64,000 nt of DNA from assembly GCF_003065605.1 (NCBI RefSeq), contig NZ_CP026952.1, positions 2,480,001-2,544,000 of the forward strand. Direction: 5' to 3'. The first letter of the stretch is position 1. The number at the start of each line of letters is the position of its first letter. Positions 1 to 9,066 of the stretch are shown in pieces. This DNA comes from Aeromicrobium chenweiae (GTDB taxonomy: Bacteria; Actinomycetota; Actinomycetes; Propionibacteriales; Nocardioidaceae). The position numbers and the translations under genes were made by a program. The notes beneath the pieces were generated by a model. It was given only the letters and a program-made list of their open reading frames with translations. It was not told where the DNA came from and did not search any database.

Positions 1-74
1 GCGCGATCGGCATGACGACGAGATCCGACCAGATCGACGATGACCGCCACGCGCACCTTCGAGGTCTGGCTCAT
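1..74 (-). CDS. SatD-like protein, N-terminal 24 codons only
   Basis: The minus strand opens with an ATG at 74 and reads to the window edge without a stop. The translation begins MSQTSKVRVAVIVDLVGSRR. A short charged start followed by VAVIxDLVGSR is typical of the N-terminus of SatD-family proteins, a family of unresolved function that often carries a helix-turn-helix further on. A -10-like AGCATA (TATGCT on the coding strand) at 81-86 lies 6 nt before the ATG, suggesting a leaderless transcript. Only 24 codons are visible, so the family call rests on a short motif. The gene is divergent from the ATP-grasp gene. Confidence 0.5.
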   Translation of the reverse strand, partial: MSQTSKVRVAVIVDLVGSRRHADR

Positions 75-80
75 GGATGA

Positions 81-86
81 AGCATA
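81..86 (-). promoter_or_regulatory. Putative -10 element of the SatD-like gene
   Basis: TATGCT on the minus strand sits exactly 6 nt upstream of the ATG at 74. It lies in a short AT-rich pocket (about 80-110) that stands out from its surroundings. No convincing -35 was found. The same -10-to-start spacing recurs elsewhere in this window. Confidence 0.35.
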
Positions 87-129
87 TGCATGAAGTTAAG
101 ACAAAAATGGACGGTGACAGGATGGGCCG

Positions 130-987
130 ATGACCATCGCGTTCGTGACCAGCTCGACCCATCGTCCGTACGACCCGGACCTCCCCCTCCTCGAGGCGGC
201 AGCCGCCGAGCGGGGCACCGTCGGCGAGGTCGTCGTCTGGGACGACCCGCAGGTCGACTGGTCCGCGTACGACGCCGTGGTCGTCCGGTCGTGCTGGGAC
301 TACATCGCCCGTCGCAAGGAGTTCCTCGCCTGGGCGGCCACCGTCCCGCGCCTCCACAACCCGCTCGATGTCTTGTCGTGGAACACCGACAAGGCCTATC
401 TGCGCCAGCTCCAGGATGCCGGGGTGCCGATCATCGAGACCCTCTGGGACGTGACCGTTGGTGACGACCTCGGCGACCACGACGAGTGGGTCGTCAAGCC
501 GACGATCTCCTCCGGCTCCAAGGACACCGCCCGCTGGAGCTCCCGCGAGGAGGCCTGGGCGCACAGTGCGGAGCTGGTCGCCGCGGGACGTACATCCATG
601 ACCCAGCCCTACATCTCCTCGGTTGACGAGGAGGGCGAGACCGCGATGCTCTACTTCGCAGGCACGTTCTCGCACGCGATCCGCAAGGGACCGCTCCTTC
701 AGCGCGGCGAAGGCGTCCGCCAGGACCGGGACAGCCGCGAGGAGATCACCCCGCGCACCCCGACGTCCCAGCAGCGCGAGGTCTCCGACCACGTGATGGA
801 GACCGTGATGTCGCTGCTCGGTCTCGACCAGGCTCCGTTGTACGCGCGGGTGGACCTGGTCACAGCCGCGGACGGGGCGCCGATCCTCATCGAGCTCGAG
901 CTGGCCGAGCCGAGCCTGTTCCTCCCCCAGTCCGGCGGGGGCGCAGGACGGCTGGTGGACGCCGTGCTGGAACGCGCCGGGGCGTGA
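130..987 (+). CDS. ATP-grasp ligase (RimK/glutathione synthetase-like)
   Basis: The 285-residue protein has the layout of stand-alone ATP-grasp ligases. An N-terminal Rossmann-like pre-ATP domain includes VVVRSCWDY near residue 56. The nucleotide-binding lysine region is DEWVVKPTISSGS near residue 120. C-terminal acidic metal-binding residues lie in YARVDLV and ILIELELAEPS. These enzymes join a carboxylate to an amine or thiol through an acyl phosphate. The sequence resembles the uncharacterised group related to O-ureido-D-serine cyclo-ligase (DcsG), but no cycloserine genes are nearby, so the substrate is unknown. It is monocistronic, divergent from the SatD-like gene, and the ATG at 130 follows a weak GACAGGAT. 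Confidence 0.75.
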   Translation: MTIAFVTSSTHRPYDPDLPLLEAAAAERGTVGEVVVWDDPQVDWSAYDAVVVRSCWDYIARRKEFLAWAATVPRLHNPLDVLSWNTDKAYLRQLQDAGVPIIETLWDVTVGDDLGDHDEWVVKPTISSGSKDTARWSSREEAWAHSAELVAAGRTSMTQPYISSVDEEGETAMLYFAGTFSHAIRKGPLLQRGEGVRQDRDSREEITPRTPTSQQREVSDHVMETVMSLLGLDQAPLYARVDLVTAADGAPILIELELAEPSLFLPQSGGGAGRLVDAVLERAGA

Positions 988-1072
988 GGCTGGCGCTCGC
1001 AAGCCCATCGTCCCACGCGGGGCGGACACGTGATATTTCCTGTTATATCAATGAAATAGTGTCGTCGAAGTC

Positions 1073-1101
1073 TTGTGATCGAACACACGTTCGAGTAGGG
1101 T
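1073..1101 (+). promoter_or_regulatory. SOS-box promoter of the DUF222-HNH gene
   Basis: A -35-like TTGTGA (1073-1078) and -10-like TAGGGT (1096-1101) are separated by 17 bp. The spacer holds TCGAACACACGTTCGA at 1079-1094, a perfect match to the actinobacterial LexA box TCGAAC-N4-GTTCGA. The -10 ends 6 nt before the ATG at 1108, so the transcript should be leaderless. LexA bound here would block RNA polymerase directly. The box and spacing are read from the sequence; repression by LexA is inferred. Confidence 0.85.
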
Positions 1102-1107
1102 CGAGGT

Positions 1108-2346
1108 ATGAATCCGGAGCCCACGATCGACGCGATGCGCACCGCCGCGCAGACGCTCTCGTCGGGTGACACGCGTGAGAAGCTGCACGCGGTGCAGGCC
1201 GCTCAGGACGCGTTGGACGCGGCGAAGGCGGTGCTGCTGGCCGAGCTGCAGGCCGCACGGGAGTTCGAGCTCGACGGCGCCTCGACGTTGAACACGTGGG
1301 TGCGCAATCAGCTGCGGCTCAACGCCGGTCAGGCGACCCGGCTGGTGCGCAACGTGAACGCGCTCCGGGACCTGCCCTTGGTGGCCGAAGCTGCCACGAC
1401 CGGGCAGATCAGCGCCGCGCACGTGCAGGTGTTCGTCTACGGGCTGGCGCATGTGGGGCTCGATCCGATGCGGGAGTACGAGGAAGCGCTGGTGACGATC
1501 GCCTGTGAGCGGGACCCGGACGAGCTGTTCGACACGGTCAAGCGGCTCAAGGACCGCACACATCCCGAAGACCTGGATGATGCGTGGCGGGGTGGGATGG
1601 AGAAGGAGGACTTCGCCGTCGACGCCCTGCCGGAGGGGTGGCACATCTCAGGGTTCCTGAACACGTTGACCGGGCTGAAGCTCAAGAAGGTCCTCGACTC
1701 CGTCTCCGCGCTCCGTGATGCGGAGGACACCCGCACCGGGGCGCAGCGCCGCGTCCAGGGCCTGGACGACCTACTGTCGAGCATCCTCGGGAACGGGCTG
1801 CCGTCGGACAAGGGTGTGCGCCCGCACATGTCGGTGTTCGTCGACGCCGAGACCGTCGAGGCAGCGGCCGAACGCGTGCGGCAGGAAACTGAACAGCCCA
1901 ACTTCATCCCCGACCCGATGCCGGTCACCGAGCCGGCGACCTTGGCAGGTCATGGTGCGATCGGGCCTCACCTGTTGATGTTCTTGTTCTGCATGTCCGG
2001 CATCACCGGGTTCGTCCGCGACCAGGACCAGGTCCTCAACGTCGGGCGGACGAAGTACGAGCCGAACCTGAAGCAACGCAAAGCAGTCCTGGCCCGGCAG
2101 AAGGGCATCTGCGCCGCCCCCGGCTGCAACCACACCCACCTAGAAGTCCACCACAGCGTCTGGTGGTCCCTCGGTGGCTCAACCGATCTCGACCAGCTCG
2201 TCGGGCTGTGCGTCCGCTGCCATCACCTGGTTCATCGGGGCCTGCTGCACATCAGCGGCGACGCCGTGAGCGGGTTCGTGTTCACCGACCGGTACCAGCG
2301 CCCCATCCGCCGGCGACGACGAACCGGCTATCGCCGAGCCGCCTGA
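1108..2346 (+). CDS. DUF222 and HNH endonuclease domain protein (13E12 family)
   Basis: The 412-residue protein has a long helical N-terminal DUF222/13E12-repeat region (about 20-250). It ends in an HNH nuclease fold: CAAPGCNHTHLEVHH, then GGSTDLDQLVGLC and RCHHLVHRG, about residues 335-380. The Cys, His and Asn residues expected for zinc and catalysis are present, so the domain looks intact. The family is abundant in actinobacteria and its cellular role is not established. From memory, several M. tuberculosis 13E12 genes belong to the LexA regulon. The perfect SOS box in the promoter here agrees and points to expression after DNA damage. The gene is monocistronic, with no transposon ends found. 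Confidence 0.9.
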   Translation: MNPEPTIDAMRTAAQTLSSGDTREKLHAVQAAQDALDAAKAVLLAELQAAREFELDGASTLNTWVRNQLRLNAGQATRLVRNVNALRDLPLVAEAATTGQISAAHVQVFVYGLAHVGLDPMREYEEALVTIACERDPDELFDTVKRLKDRTHPEDLDDAWRGGMEKEDFAVDALPEGWHISGFLNTLTGLKLKKVLDSVSALRDAEDTRTGAQRRVQGLDDLLSSILGNGLPSDKGVRPHMSVFVDAETVEAAAERVRQETEQPNFIPDPMPVTEPATLAGHGAIGPHLLMFLFCMSGITGFVRDQDQVLNVGRTKYEPNLKQRKAVLARQKGICAAPGCNHTHLEVHHSVWWSLGGSTDLDQLVGLCVRCHHLVHRGLLHISGDAVSGFVFTDRYQRPIRRRRRTGYRRAA

Positions 2347-2392
2347 CCCCCCGGGTCCGGCGGCCCACCGGCACGTCCGGACCGTTCCCGCG

Positions 2393-2421
2393 TTGCCGTC
2401 TCCCCCGGCGCCGTGGACAAT
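2393..2421 (+). promoter_or_regulatory. Leaderless promoter of the alpha/beta hydrolase gene
   Basis: TTGCCG (2393-2398), a 17-bp spacer and GACAAT (2416-2421) form a good actinobacterial promoter. The GTG at 2428 lies 6 nt further on, matching the geometry of other leaderless genes in this window. It decides the hydrolase start: the alternative in-frame GTG at 2413 would fall upstream of the -10. Confidence 0.6.
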
Positions 2422-2427
2422 CGGCGC

Positions 2428-3312
2428 GTGACCTCGCCGACGCCCGCGCTCCTGCGCTACTACGACGTGAAGAGCGCCGACGGGACCCGCATCCGGGCCT
2501 GGACGAATGACGGCGACGGGCCGACGGTCCTGGTGTCGAACGGGCTCGGCACCAATCCGCACGCCTGGCCGTCGCTGCTGCGGGCCGACTCGGGCGTCCG
2601 TGTGGTGGGCTGGAACCACCGCGGCACCGGCGGATCGGCGCGTCCCGCCGACGGGCGCGTCGACCTCGACTCGTTCGTCGAGGACGCCATCGCCGTCATG
2701 GATGACGCTGGGATCGACGCCTGCGTGGTCGCCGCCTGGTCGACCGGCGTGACGATCGCCTTCGAGATCGCGGCGCGACACCCCGAGCGGGTGACGGGCA
2801 TCCTCGCGGTGGCCGGGGTCCCGGGCAACACGTTCTCGACGATGCTCGCTCCGTTGCGCATCCCACCCGTGCTGGCGCGCGGGCTCATGGTCGGGCTGTC
2901 GCGGACCGTGACGGTCACCGGGCACGTCCTGGCCCCGGTCACCCGCCGTGTCCCGTGGACGAACCTGACCACCGACCTGGTCCGCCAGAGCCGGTTCATC
3001 AACCCGGCCGCCGACACCGCGGAGCTCCGCGTGCTCCTGCAGGAGTTCTTCACGACGCACCCCGCGTGGTACGCCAAGCTGGCTCTCAGCGTCTCCCGGC
3101 ACGCGCGCGTCTCGCTCAGCGAGATCGATATCCCGGTCACGTTCCTCGCCGGCAGGTGGGACGTGCTCACCGGCGCCCGCGACATGCTCACGGCGTCACA
3201 GCGAATCAAGGGATCGCGCTACCGCGAGCTCAACGCGACCCACTTCATCCCGATCGAGTTCCCCGACATCGTGCTGGAGGAGCTCAAGGAGCTGCTCACC
3301 CGCGCCGGGTGA
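2428..3312 (+). CDS. Alpha/beta hydrolase
   Basis: The 294-residue protein has an alpha/beta-hydrolase fold. Strands and oxyanion region are VLVSNGLGTNPHAW. The nucleophile elbow is AAWSTGV, with Ser about residue 105 and Ala replacing the first Gly of the usual GxSxG. A likely acid lies in AGRWDVLTG, and the catalytic His is in NATHFIPIEFP near the C-terminus. A cap-like helical stretch lies between about 130 and 210. The substrate is unknown; lipase, esterase or peroxidase-like activities are all possible. The start at GTG 2428 is chosen because a well-formed promoter ends 6 nt upstream. Confidence 0.8.
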   Translation: MTSPTPALLRYYDVKSADGTRIRAWTNDGDGPTVLVSNGLGTNPHAWPSLLRADSGVRVVGWNHRGTGGSARPADGRVDLDSFVEDAIAVMDDAGIDACVVAAWSTGVTIAFEIAARHPERVTGILAVAGVPGNTFSTMLAPLRIPPVLARGLMVGLSRTVTVTGHVLAPVTRRVPWTNLTTDLVRQSRFINPAADTAELRVLLQEFFTTHPAWYAKLALSVSRHARVSLSEIDIPVTFLAGRWDVLTGARDMLTASQRIKGSRYRELNATHFIPIEFPDIVLEELKELLTRAG

Positions 3313-3321
3313 GCAGCACGA

Positions 3322-3612
3322 TCAGACCGGCTCGTACGTCAGGCAGTCCGCGGCGTCCGTCCCCGGGCCGACCGCGATCGAGCTCGCGCCGCACTCCAGG
3401 TTGTCGTTGTGCTGGCAGTCGGTGCGATGACACGCGCCCACCTTCGCGACCATCTTGCTCAGGCCGCCGCTCGCGCCGATGTCGATGAACGTGCCGCAGG
3501 CCGCCTGCGAGCCGGACACCGTGATCGCGCCGGCGTGACACGCCGTGTCGCTGTTGTAGGAGCAGCCCTCGACGGAGCAGGTGTGGACGTCGGGGAGATC
3601 GATGACAGTCAT
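3322..3612 (-). CDS. DUF1540 domain protein, small Cys-rich
   Basis: The 96-residue protein carries two copies of the DUF1540 pattern: CSVEGCSYNSDTACHAGAI near residues 12-30 and CHRTDCQHNDNLECGASSI near 62-80. Spaced cysteines in each copy suggest a small metal-binding knuckle. The function of the family is unknown. An AGGAGG ribosome binding site lies 6-7 nt upstream of the ATG. The gene converges on the hydrolase gene with only a 9-nt gap. Confidence 0.8.
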   Translation of the reverse strand: MTVIDLPDVHTCSVEGCSYNSDTACHAGAITVSGSQAACGTFIDIGASGGLSKMVAKVGACHRTDCQHNDNLECGASSIAVGPGTDAADCLTYEPV

Positions 3613-3713
3613 GATGCGCCTCCTGGGGTCGTTCCGTCGACGGTAACCCCGGCACCCCGTGATGAGGACACCCTCACGAGCGCGCCCCGGGCGGCGGACC
3701 CGGGTGGCCGCGG

Positions 3714-4700
3714 TCAGACCACGGCCGGCTCGCCACGGGCCGTGTCGACGACGACCCGGTCACGCCCTGCGGCCTTCGCGGCGTACAGCAGGATGTCGGC
3801 GCCATGGACTGCGGACGCACCGCCGAACGTGACGCCCGCGCTGAACGTCAGCCCGGACCCGTGACCCCGCCACGACTCACGCACGCGCCCGAGGACCAGC
3901 GCCGCCTCCTCCGGCGAGGTGTTGGCCATCACCACCAGGAACTCCTCGCCGCCGTACCGGAACACCAGGTCGTGGGAGCGGGTCTCGGACGCCAGCACGG
4001 TCGCGAAGTCCATCAGCGCGACGTCACCGGCCACATGACCGTGGGAGTCGTTGAAGCGCTTGAAGTGGTCCAGGTCGATGAGCGCGACCGCGCCGGCTGG
4101 TCCGGCGACGTCCAGGTGCACCTCCAGACGCGACCGGTTGAGCAGCCCGGTGAGGCTGTCGGTCGTCGCGAGCTCCACGAGCGAGGCGTTCTTGCGGCGC
4201 AGCTCCTCGACGAGCCGCGCGGGCACCTCGCTGCAGACCACCCAGACGACAGCGGCGATCGGCACGCGCACGACCATGTCCCCCACCCCGAGATCGAGGA
4301 CCTGCTCGTAGAGCACGGCTGCGGGTGCCACGAACCACAGGCCCCACAAGGGCGGCTGGCTGACACCGATGAACAGGAACGAGAGCACGACCAGGCCCAT
4401 CACGAGATCTGCGGCCTGGGGTGCGACGAAGTCGAGCGCCCCGATCGACAGGCACGGGATCAGCGGCCACATCAGCAGCGACCACTGGCGGTCCGCCCAC
4501 CCCGTCAGGACGAGGACGCTGGCGGACACCGCGGCGAGCAGGGGCACGGCGACCAGCACGACGACCGAGTCCCGGTCGACCGACCCGGTCACGATCGTGG
4601 CCAGCACCAGCACGACGAAGCTGCCGGCGAAGTGCAGCGAGCCCCGGCGGTGCCATACGGACATCGAGTCGAGGACACTCGGCACCGAGGTCTGTGACAC
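3714..4700 (-). CDS. Membrane diguanylate cyclase (GGDEF)
   Basis: The 328-residue protein has about six hydrophobic segments (residues 24-155) followed by a GGDEF domain. The domain starts at TTDSLTGLLNRS (about 179), with metal/GTP-binding DLDHFKRFNDSHGH and the active-site signature GGEEF at 250-254. RSHD at 241-244, five residues upstream, is an RxxD inhibitory site, so product inhibition by c-di-GMP is likely. It should make c-di-GMP at the membrane; no sensor domain is recognised in the membrane part. The start is GTG at 4700 behind a strong GGAGGAG. No EAL or effector gene is nearby. Confidence 0.9.
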   Translation of the reverse strand: MSQTSVPSVLDSMSVWHRRGSLHFAGSFVVLVLATIVTGSVDRDSVVVLVAVPLLAAVSASVLVLTGWADRQWSLLMWPLIPCLSIGALDFVAPQAADLVMGLVVLSFLFIGVSQPPLWGLWFVAPAAVLYEQVLDLGVGDMVVRVPIAAVVWVVCSEVPARLVEELRRKNASLVELATTDSLTGLLNRSRLEVHLDVAGPAGAVALIDLDHFKRFNDSHGHVAGDVALMDFATVLASETRSHDLVFRYGGEEFLVVMANTSPEEAALVLGRVRESWRGHGSGLTFSAGVTFGGASAVHGADILLYAAKAAGRDRVVVDTARGEPAVV

Positions 4701-4749
4701 CTCGTCTCCTCCCGGTGGTCTGGAGGAATCCTATCCAGCCGAGGGCCCG

Positions 4750-4781
4750 CGCGCAGACCGATCGCCAGATCGGTCTGCGCG
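4750..4781 (-). terminator. Hairpin terminator after gatB
   Basis: A perfect 14-bp inverted repeat (4750-4763 and 4768-4781) with a 4-nt loop GCCA starts 6 nt after the gatB stop. There is no U-tract, which is usual in actinobacteria. It separates the gatCAB operon from the downstream diguanylate cyclase gene. Confidence 0.8.
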
Positions 4782-4786
4782 TCCGG

Positions 4787-6292
4787 TCAGGAGGTCAGCT
4801 TCTCGAGGATGAGCTCGCGGACACGACCGGCGTCGGCCTGCCCGCGCATCTCCTTCATGACGGCGCCGATCAGCGCACCGGCCACGCCGAGGTTGCCGTC
4901 ACGCACCTTCTGCGCCGCGTCGGGGTCCCCCTCGATGGCCCGGTCGACCGCTGCACCCAGCGCACCGTCGTCCGAGACGACCTCGAGCTTGCGCGAGACG
5001 ACGACCTCCTCGGCCGTGCCCTCGCCGGCGATCACGCCGTCGAAGACCGAGCGGGCGAGCTTGTCGTTGATGCGGCCGGCGTCGATGAGCGCCTGGATCT
5101 CGGCCACCTGCTGGGGCGTGATGCCCAGCGCGTCGATGTCCTGGCCGCTCTCGTTCGCGCGACGGGCCATCTCGCCCAGCCACCACTTCTTGGCCGCCTG
5201 CGGCGTCGTGCCGGCCTCGACGGTCTCGACGATCAGGTCGAGAGCGCCCGCGCCGATCGTGTCGCGCATGTCGAGGTCGGAGAAGCCCCAGTCCGCCTGC
5301 AGGCGCGCCCGGCGCACGGCCGGCGGCTCGGGCAGCGTGGACCGCAGCTGCTCGACCCACTCGCGCGACGGGGACACCGGCGCGAGGTCGGGCTCGGGGA
5401 AGTAGCGGTAGTCGTCGGCGTCGGACTTCTCACGGCCCGGCAGCGTCGTGCCGGAGTCCTCCTGGAAGTGCCGGGTCTCCTGCACGACCTTGCCGCCTGC
5501 GTCGAGGATCCCCGCGTGGCGGGAGATCTCGTAGCGCACGGCCCGCTCGACCGACCGGAACGAGTTGACGTTCTTGGTCTCCGAGCGGGTGCCGAGGACG
5601 TCCGACCCCTTGGGCTTCAGGGACAGGTTGACGTCCGCCCGCAGCGAGCCCTGGTCCATGCGGACGTCGGAGACGCCCAGCCCGCCGATGAGGTCGCGCA
5701 CGTACGAGACGTACGCGCGGGCGACCGCGGGAGCCTTCTCGGCCGGGACCTCGATCGTGCGGGTGACGATCTCGATCAGCGGGATGCCCGCACGGTTGTA
5801 GTCGACCAGCGAGAAGTCCGCACCGTGGATGCGTCCGGTGGAGCCGCCGACGTGCAGCGCCTTGCCGGTGTCCTCCTCCATGTGGGCGCGCTCGATCTCG
5901 ATCCGGTACGTCTCGCCGTCCACCTCGACGTCGACGTGGCCGTCGAACGCGATCGGCTCGTCGTACTGCGAGGTCTGGAAGTTCTTCGGCATGTCCGGGT
6001 AGAAGTAGTTCTTCCGCGCGAAGCGGCACCACTCGGCAATCGAGCAGTTGAGCGCGAGACCCATGCGGATCGCGGACTCGACCGCCTTGGCGTTGACGAC
6101 CGGCAGGGCGCCGGGTAGCGCGAGGCAGACCGGGCAGACCTGGGTGTTGGGCTCGGCGCCGAACTCGGTCGGGCAGCCGCAGAACATCTTCGTCGCGGTG
6201 TTGAGCTCGATGTGGATCTCCAGGCCCATCACCGGGTCGTAACGGCTGATCGCCTCGTCGAACGGGACCAACGTCTCGGTTGCGGCGCTCAT
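4787..6292 (-). CDS. gatB: Aspartyl/glutamyl-tRNA(Asn/Gln) amidotransferase subunit B
   Basis: The 501-residue protein is GatB, the subunit that binds and activates misacylated Glu-tRNA(Gln) or Asp-tRNA(Asn) for amidation in the cytoplasm. The N-terminal cradle begins [11 protein letters not shown] and holds the zinc-type cysteines [10 protein letters not shown] and [11 protein letters not shown]. The core includes [14 protein letters not shown], and the C-terminal YqeY-like tail binds tRNA. The ATG at 6292 overlaps the gatA stop (ATGA), supporting translational coupling. Length is normal for the family. A strong hairpin follows the stop codon. Confidence 0.97.
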   Translation of the reverse strand: MSAATETLVPFDEAISRYDPVMGLEIHIELNTATKMFCGCPTEFGAEPNTQVCPVCLALPGALPVVNAKAVESAIRMGLALNCSIAEWCRFARKNYFYPDMPKNFQTSQYDEPIAFDGHVDVEVDGETYRIEIERAHMEEDTGKALHVGGSTGRIHGADFSLVDYNRAGIPLIEIVTRTIEVPAEKAPAVARAYVSYVRDLIGGLGVSDVRMDQGSLRADVNLSLKPKGSDVLGTRSETKNVNSFRSVERAVRYEISRHAGILDAGGKVVQETRHFQEDSGTTLPGREKSDADDYRYFPEPDLAPVSPSREWVEQLRSTLPEPPAVRRARLQADWGFSDLDMRDTIGAGALDLIVETVEAGTTPQAAKKWWLGEMARRANESGQDIDALGITPQQVAEIQALIDAGRINDKLARSVFDGVIAGEGTAEEVVVSRKLEVVSDDGALGAAVDRAIEGDPDAAQKVRDGNLGVAGALIGAVMKEMRGQADAGRVRELILEKLTS

Positions 6293-7800
6293 CGTGCGAC
6301 CTCCAGCTCGGGTGCCCGGGACAGCAGCGCGCCGCCCCACTTCTCCTCGAGCATCCGCTCGAGCGCCGCGGCGGCGTTGTAGAGCCGGTCGTCGGCCTTC
6401 TGCGGAGCGAGGAACTGCAGCCCGACGGGCAGACCGTCCTCGTCGGCCAGGCCGACCGGCAGGGACAGGCCGGGGATGCCGACCAGGTTGGCCGGGATCG
6501 TGGCGACGTCGCCGAGGTACATCGCCAGCGGGTCGTCGAGCTTCTCCCCCAGCGGGTACGCCGTGGTGGGCGATGTCGGCGACACCAGCACGTCGACGTC
6601 CGCGAACGCCTTCGCGAAGTCCCGCGACAAGATCGTGCGGACCTTCTGCGCCGAGCCGTAGTAGGCGTCGTAGTAGCCGCTGGACAGGGCGTACGTGCCG
6701 AGGATGATCCGGCGCTTGACCTCGTCGCCGAAGCCGGCCTCACGGCTCGAGGCCATGACCTGCTCGGCACTCGGGTCGTCCACACCGGCGGGGGGCACGC
6801 GGACGCCGTACCGCATCGCGTCGAACTTGGCGAGGTTGCTGCTCGCCTCGCTCGGCATGACGAGGTAGTAGGCGCCGAGCGCGTACTCCAGGCTCGGGAT
6901 CGAGACCTCCACGACCTCGGCACCGGCGGCGGTGAGCAGCGCGACCGCCTCGTCGAAGCGGGTCTGGACGCCGGGCTGGAAGCCCTCGCCACCCAGCTCC
7001 TTGACGATGCCGATCCGCAGGCCCTGCACGTCGGCGCGGCGCGCGGCGGCGACGACCGGCGGCACGGCGTCCGGGATGCTCGTGGAGTCCATGGGGTCGT
7101 GGCCCGCGATGAGCTCGTGCAGCAGCGCGGCGTCGAGCACCGTCCGCGTGACGGGGCCAGCCTGATCGAGGCTGCTCGCCATCGCGACGAGACCGTAGCG
7201 GCTGACGCCGCCGTAGGTGGGCTTGACGCCGACCGTGCCGGTCAGCGCGCCGGGCTGACGGATCGAGCCACCGGTGTCGGTGCCGATCGCGAGCGGAGCC
7301 TCGAAGGCTGCGACGGCTGCGGCCGAGCCGCCGCCGGAGCCGCCGGGGATGCGGGTGGTGTCCCACGGGTTGCGGGTGGGTCCGTACGCGGAGTGCTCGG
7401 TCGAGGAGCCCATCGCGAACTCGTCCATGTTGGTCTTGCCCAGGATCGGCAGGCCGGCAGCCTTGATCCGGGCGGTGACCGTCGCGTCGTACGGAGGGAT
7501 CCAGCCCTCGAGGATCTTGGAGCCGCACGTCGTCGGCACGCCCTTGGTCGCGAGGACGTCCTTGACCGCGATCGGCACACCGGCGAGGTACGAGAGCTGC
7601 TCGCCCTTCGCGCGGCGCGCGTCGACGTCGGCCGCGCTCGCGAGCGCACCCTCGGCGTCGACGTGCAGGTACGCGTGGATCTCGCCGTCGACGGCACCGA
7701 TGCGGTCGACGAGCGCCTGGGTCACCTCGACGGAGGAGACGTCGCCGGCGGCGAGGGACTGGGCCAGCTCGTCCGCGGTCTTGCGGGTCAGATCGGTCAT
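6289..7800 (-). CDS. gatA: Glutamyl-tRNA(Gln) amidotransferase subunit A
   Basis: The 503-residue amidase-signature enzyme releases ammonia from glutamine and delivers it to GatB. The Ser-cisSer-Lys triad is visible: Lys80 in GVPIAVKDV, Ser155 in [10 protein letters not shown] and Ser179 in [11 protein letters not shown]. Spacing matches characterised GatA proteins. It sits between gatC (1-nt gap) and gatB (4-nt overlap), forming the usual gatCAB operon. Presence of GatCAB implies that this organism makes Gln-tRNA, and possibly Asn-tRNA, by the indirect route. Confidence 0.97.
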   Translation of the reverse strand: MTDLTRKTADELAQSLAAGDVSSVEVTQALVDRIGAVDGEIHAYLHVDAEGALASAADVDARRAKGEQLSYLAGVPIAVKDVLATKGVPTTCGSKILEGWIPPYDATVTARIKAAGLPILGKTNMDEFAMGSSTEHSAYGPTRNPWDTTRIPGGSGGGSAAAVAAFEAPLAIGTDTGGSIRQPGALTGTVGVKPTYGGVSRYGLVAMASSLDQAGPVTRTVLDAALLHELIAGHDPMDSTSIPDAVPPVVAAARRADVQGLRIGIVKELGGEGFQPGVQTRFDEAVALLTAAGAEVVEVSIPSLEYALGAYYLVMPSEASSNLAKFDAMRYGVRVPPAGVDDPSAEQVMASSREAGFGDEVKRRIILGTYALSSGYYDAYYGSAQKVRTILSRDFAKAFADVDVLVSPTSPTTAYPLGEKLDDPLAMYLGDVATIPANLVGIPGLSLPVGLADEDGLPVGLQFLAPQKADDRLYNAAAALERMLEEKWGGALLSRAPELEVAR

Positions 7801-7801
7801 G

Positions 7802-8110
7802 TCAGTCCTCCCCGAGGATCTTGGGGACGAGGAAGCGCTGCTGGTCCGACGCCGGGGCGGCGGCGAGCGCCTCCTCGGGGGCCAGGCTCGGGCGGACGAC
7901 GTCCTCGCGGAAGACGTTGTCGACCGGGACCGGGTGGCTCATCGCGGGGACGTCGTCGCCGGCGGCCTGCTGGACGCTCGCGACGTGGTCGAGGATGGCG
8001 GGGAGCTCTGCGGCGAGGTGGTCGAGCTCAGCCTCGCTGAGATCGATGCGGGCGAGGCCGGCCAGGTGGACGACGTCGTCACGCGAGATACCCGTGACGG
8101 GCTCAGACAT
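7802..8110 (-). CDS. gatC: Glutamyl-tRNA(Gln) amidotransferase subunit C
   Basis: The 102-residue protein matches GatC, the small belt subunit that stabilises the GatA-GatB interface. Visible signatures are [19 protein letters not shown] at the start, [15 protein letters not shown] in the middle and FLVPKIL at the end. It is the first gene of the gatCAB operon. The promoter must lie in the 116-bp divergent gap shared with the hydrolase at 8227, where no clear -10/-35 pair was found. Confidence 0.95.
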   Translation of the reverse strand: MSEPVTGISRDDVVHLAGLARIDLSEAELDHLAAELPAILDHVASVQQAAGDDVPAMSHPVPVDNVFREDVVRPSLAPEEALAAAPASDQQRFLVPKILGED

Positions 8111-8226
8111 GCAGCTTCCTTGCGGTAGGAGGTCGTGCGGGTGGGGTGTGGGTGCTCCTCCATCCTAGTGACCCGGCCTCACCGCTCCGACCGGGCATCG
8201 CGCCGATCTGGTGTCAGGATGAACCC

Positions 8227-9066
8227 ATGGCCGAATCGCGCATCTCCCAGCTCACGCACGCCGGCATGACGTTCGACGTGATCGACAGCGGACCGCTCGA
8301 CGGGACGCCGGTCGTGCTGCTGCACGGCTTCCCGCAGCGAGCGGCCTCGTGGTCGAAGGTGTCCGACCTGCTGAACGCCGAGGGCATGCGGACGTACGCG
8401 CTGGACCAGCGTGGCTACTCCCCCGGCGCGCGGCCCACCTCCCGCTTCGCCTATTCGATGGGCGAGCTGGTCGGCGACGTCACGGCGCTCATCGACGAGA
8501 TCGGCCAGCCCGTGCACCTCGTCGGGCACGACTGGGGCTCCGCGGTCGCGTGGGCCGTGGCGGGCAGCCACCCCGACCTCGTGCGCTCCCTCACGGCCGT
8601 GTCGGTCGCGCACCCCACCGCGTTCATGAAGTCGATGGTCAGCAGCTCGCAGATCCTGCGGTCGTACTACATGCTGCTGTTCCAGCTGCCGGTCGTGCCC
8701 GAGCACCTGCTCAGCCGGCGCGACGGCCTGGGCGAGAAGATGCTGCGCGCCGCGGGCATGGATCGCGACATGATCGAGACGTACCGCCGCGAGATCGTCG
8801 CCGACGGCGCCCTGCCCGGCGGGCTCGGCTACTACCGGTCGATCCTGCTGGGCGGCAAGGACCTTGGACGCAAGGTGTCCGTGCCGACGACGTACGTCTG
8901 GAGCGACAGGGACGCAGCGCTCGCCCGCCGCGGCGCCGACCTGACGCCGGAGTACGTCACCGGCCCGTACGAGCTCGTCGTCGTCCGCGGGGCGACCCAC
9001 TGGCTCCTGGACCAGAACGCCCCCGAGCTCGCCGAGAGCATCATCGCGCGGGTGCGCTCGGTCTAG
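8227..9066 (+). CDS. Alpha/beta hydrolase, epoxide hydrolase-like
   Basis: The 279-residue protein has the alpha/beta-hydrolase core with VVLLHGFPQ (oxyanion) and nucleophile elbow GHDWGSAVAW. Asp102 takes the place of Ser, as in epoxide hydrolases and haloalkane dehalogenases. A cap domain spans about 130-200. The catalytic His is in VRGATHWLLDQ near the C-terminus. The usual pair of cap tyrosines is plausible but not proven. The start is ATG 8227 after AGGATGAA; an upstream in-frame ATG at 8146 lies in the gatC leader and has no support. The physiological substrate is unknown. Confidence 0.85.
   Translation: MAESRISQLTHAGMTFDVIDSGPLDGTPVVLLHGFPQRAASWSKVSDLLNAEGMRTYALDQRGYSPGARPTSRFAYSMGELVGDVTALIDEIGQPVHLVGHDWGSAVAWAVAGSHPDLVRSLTAVSVAHPTAFMKSMVSSSQILRSYYMLLFQLPVVPEHLLSRRDGLGEKMLRAAGMDRDMIETYRREIVADGALPGGLGYYRSILLGGKDLGRKVSVPTTYVWSDRDAALARRGADLTPEYVTGPYELVVVRGATHWLLDQNAPELAESIIARVRSV

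Noticed and set aside
1108-2346. DUF222-HNH gene as an insertion sequence or intein-type homing element
   Set aside because: No terminal inverted repeats, target duplication or interrupted host gene was found, and it has its own LexA-box promoter.
4421-6118. 565-codon plus-strand open frame
   Set aside because: Antisense to gatB and the diguanylate cyclase gene; no motif.
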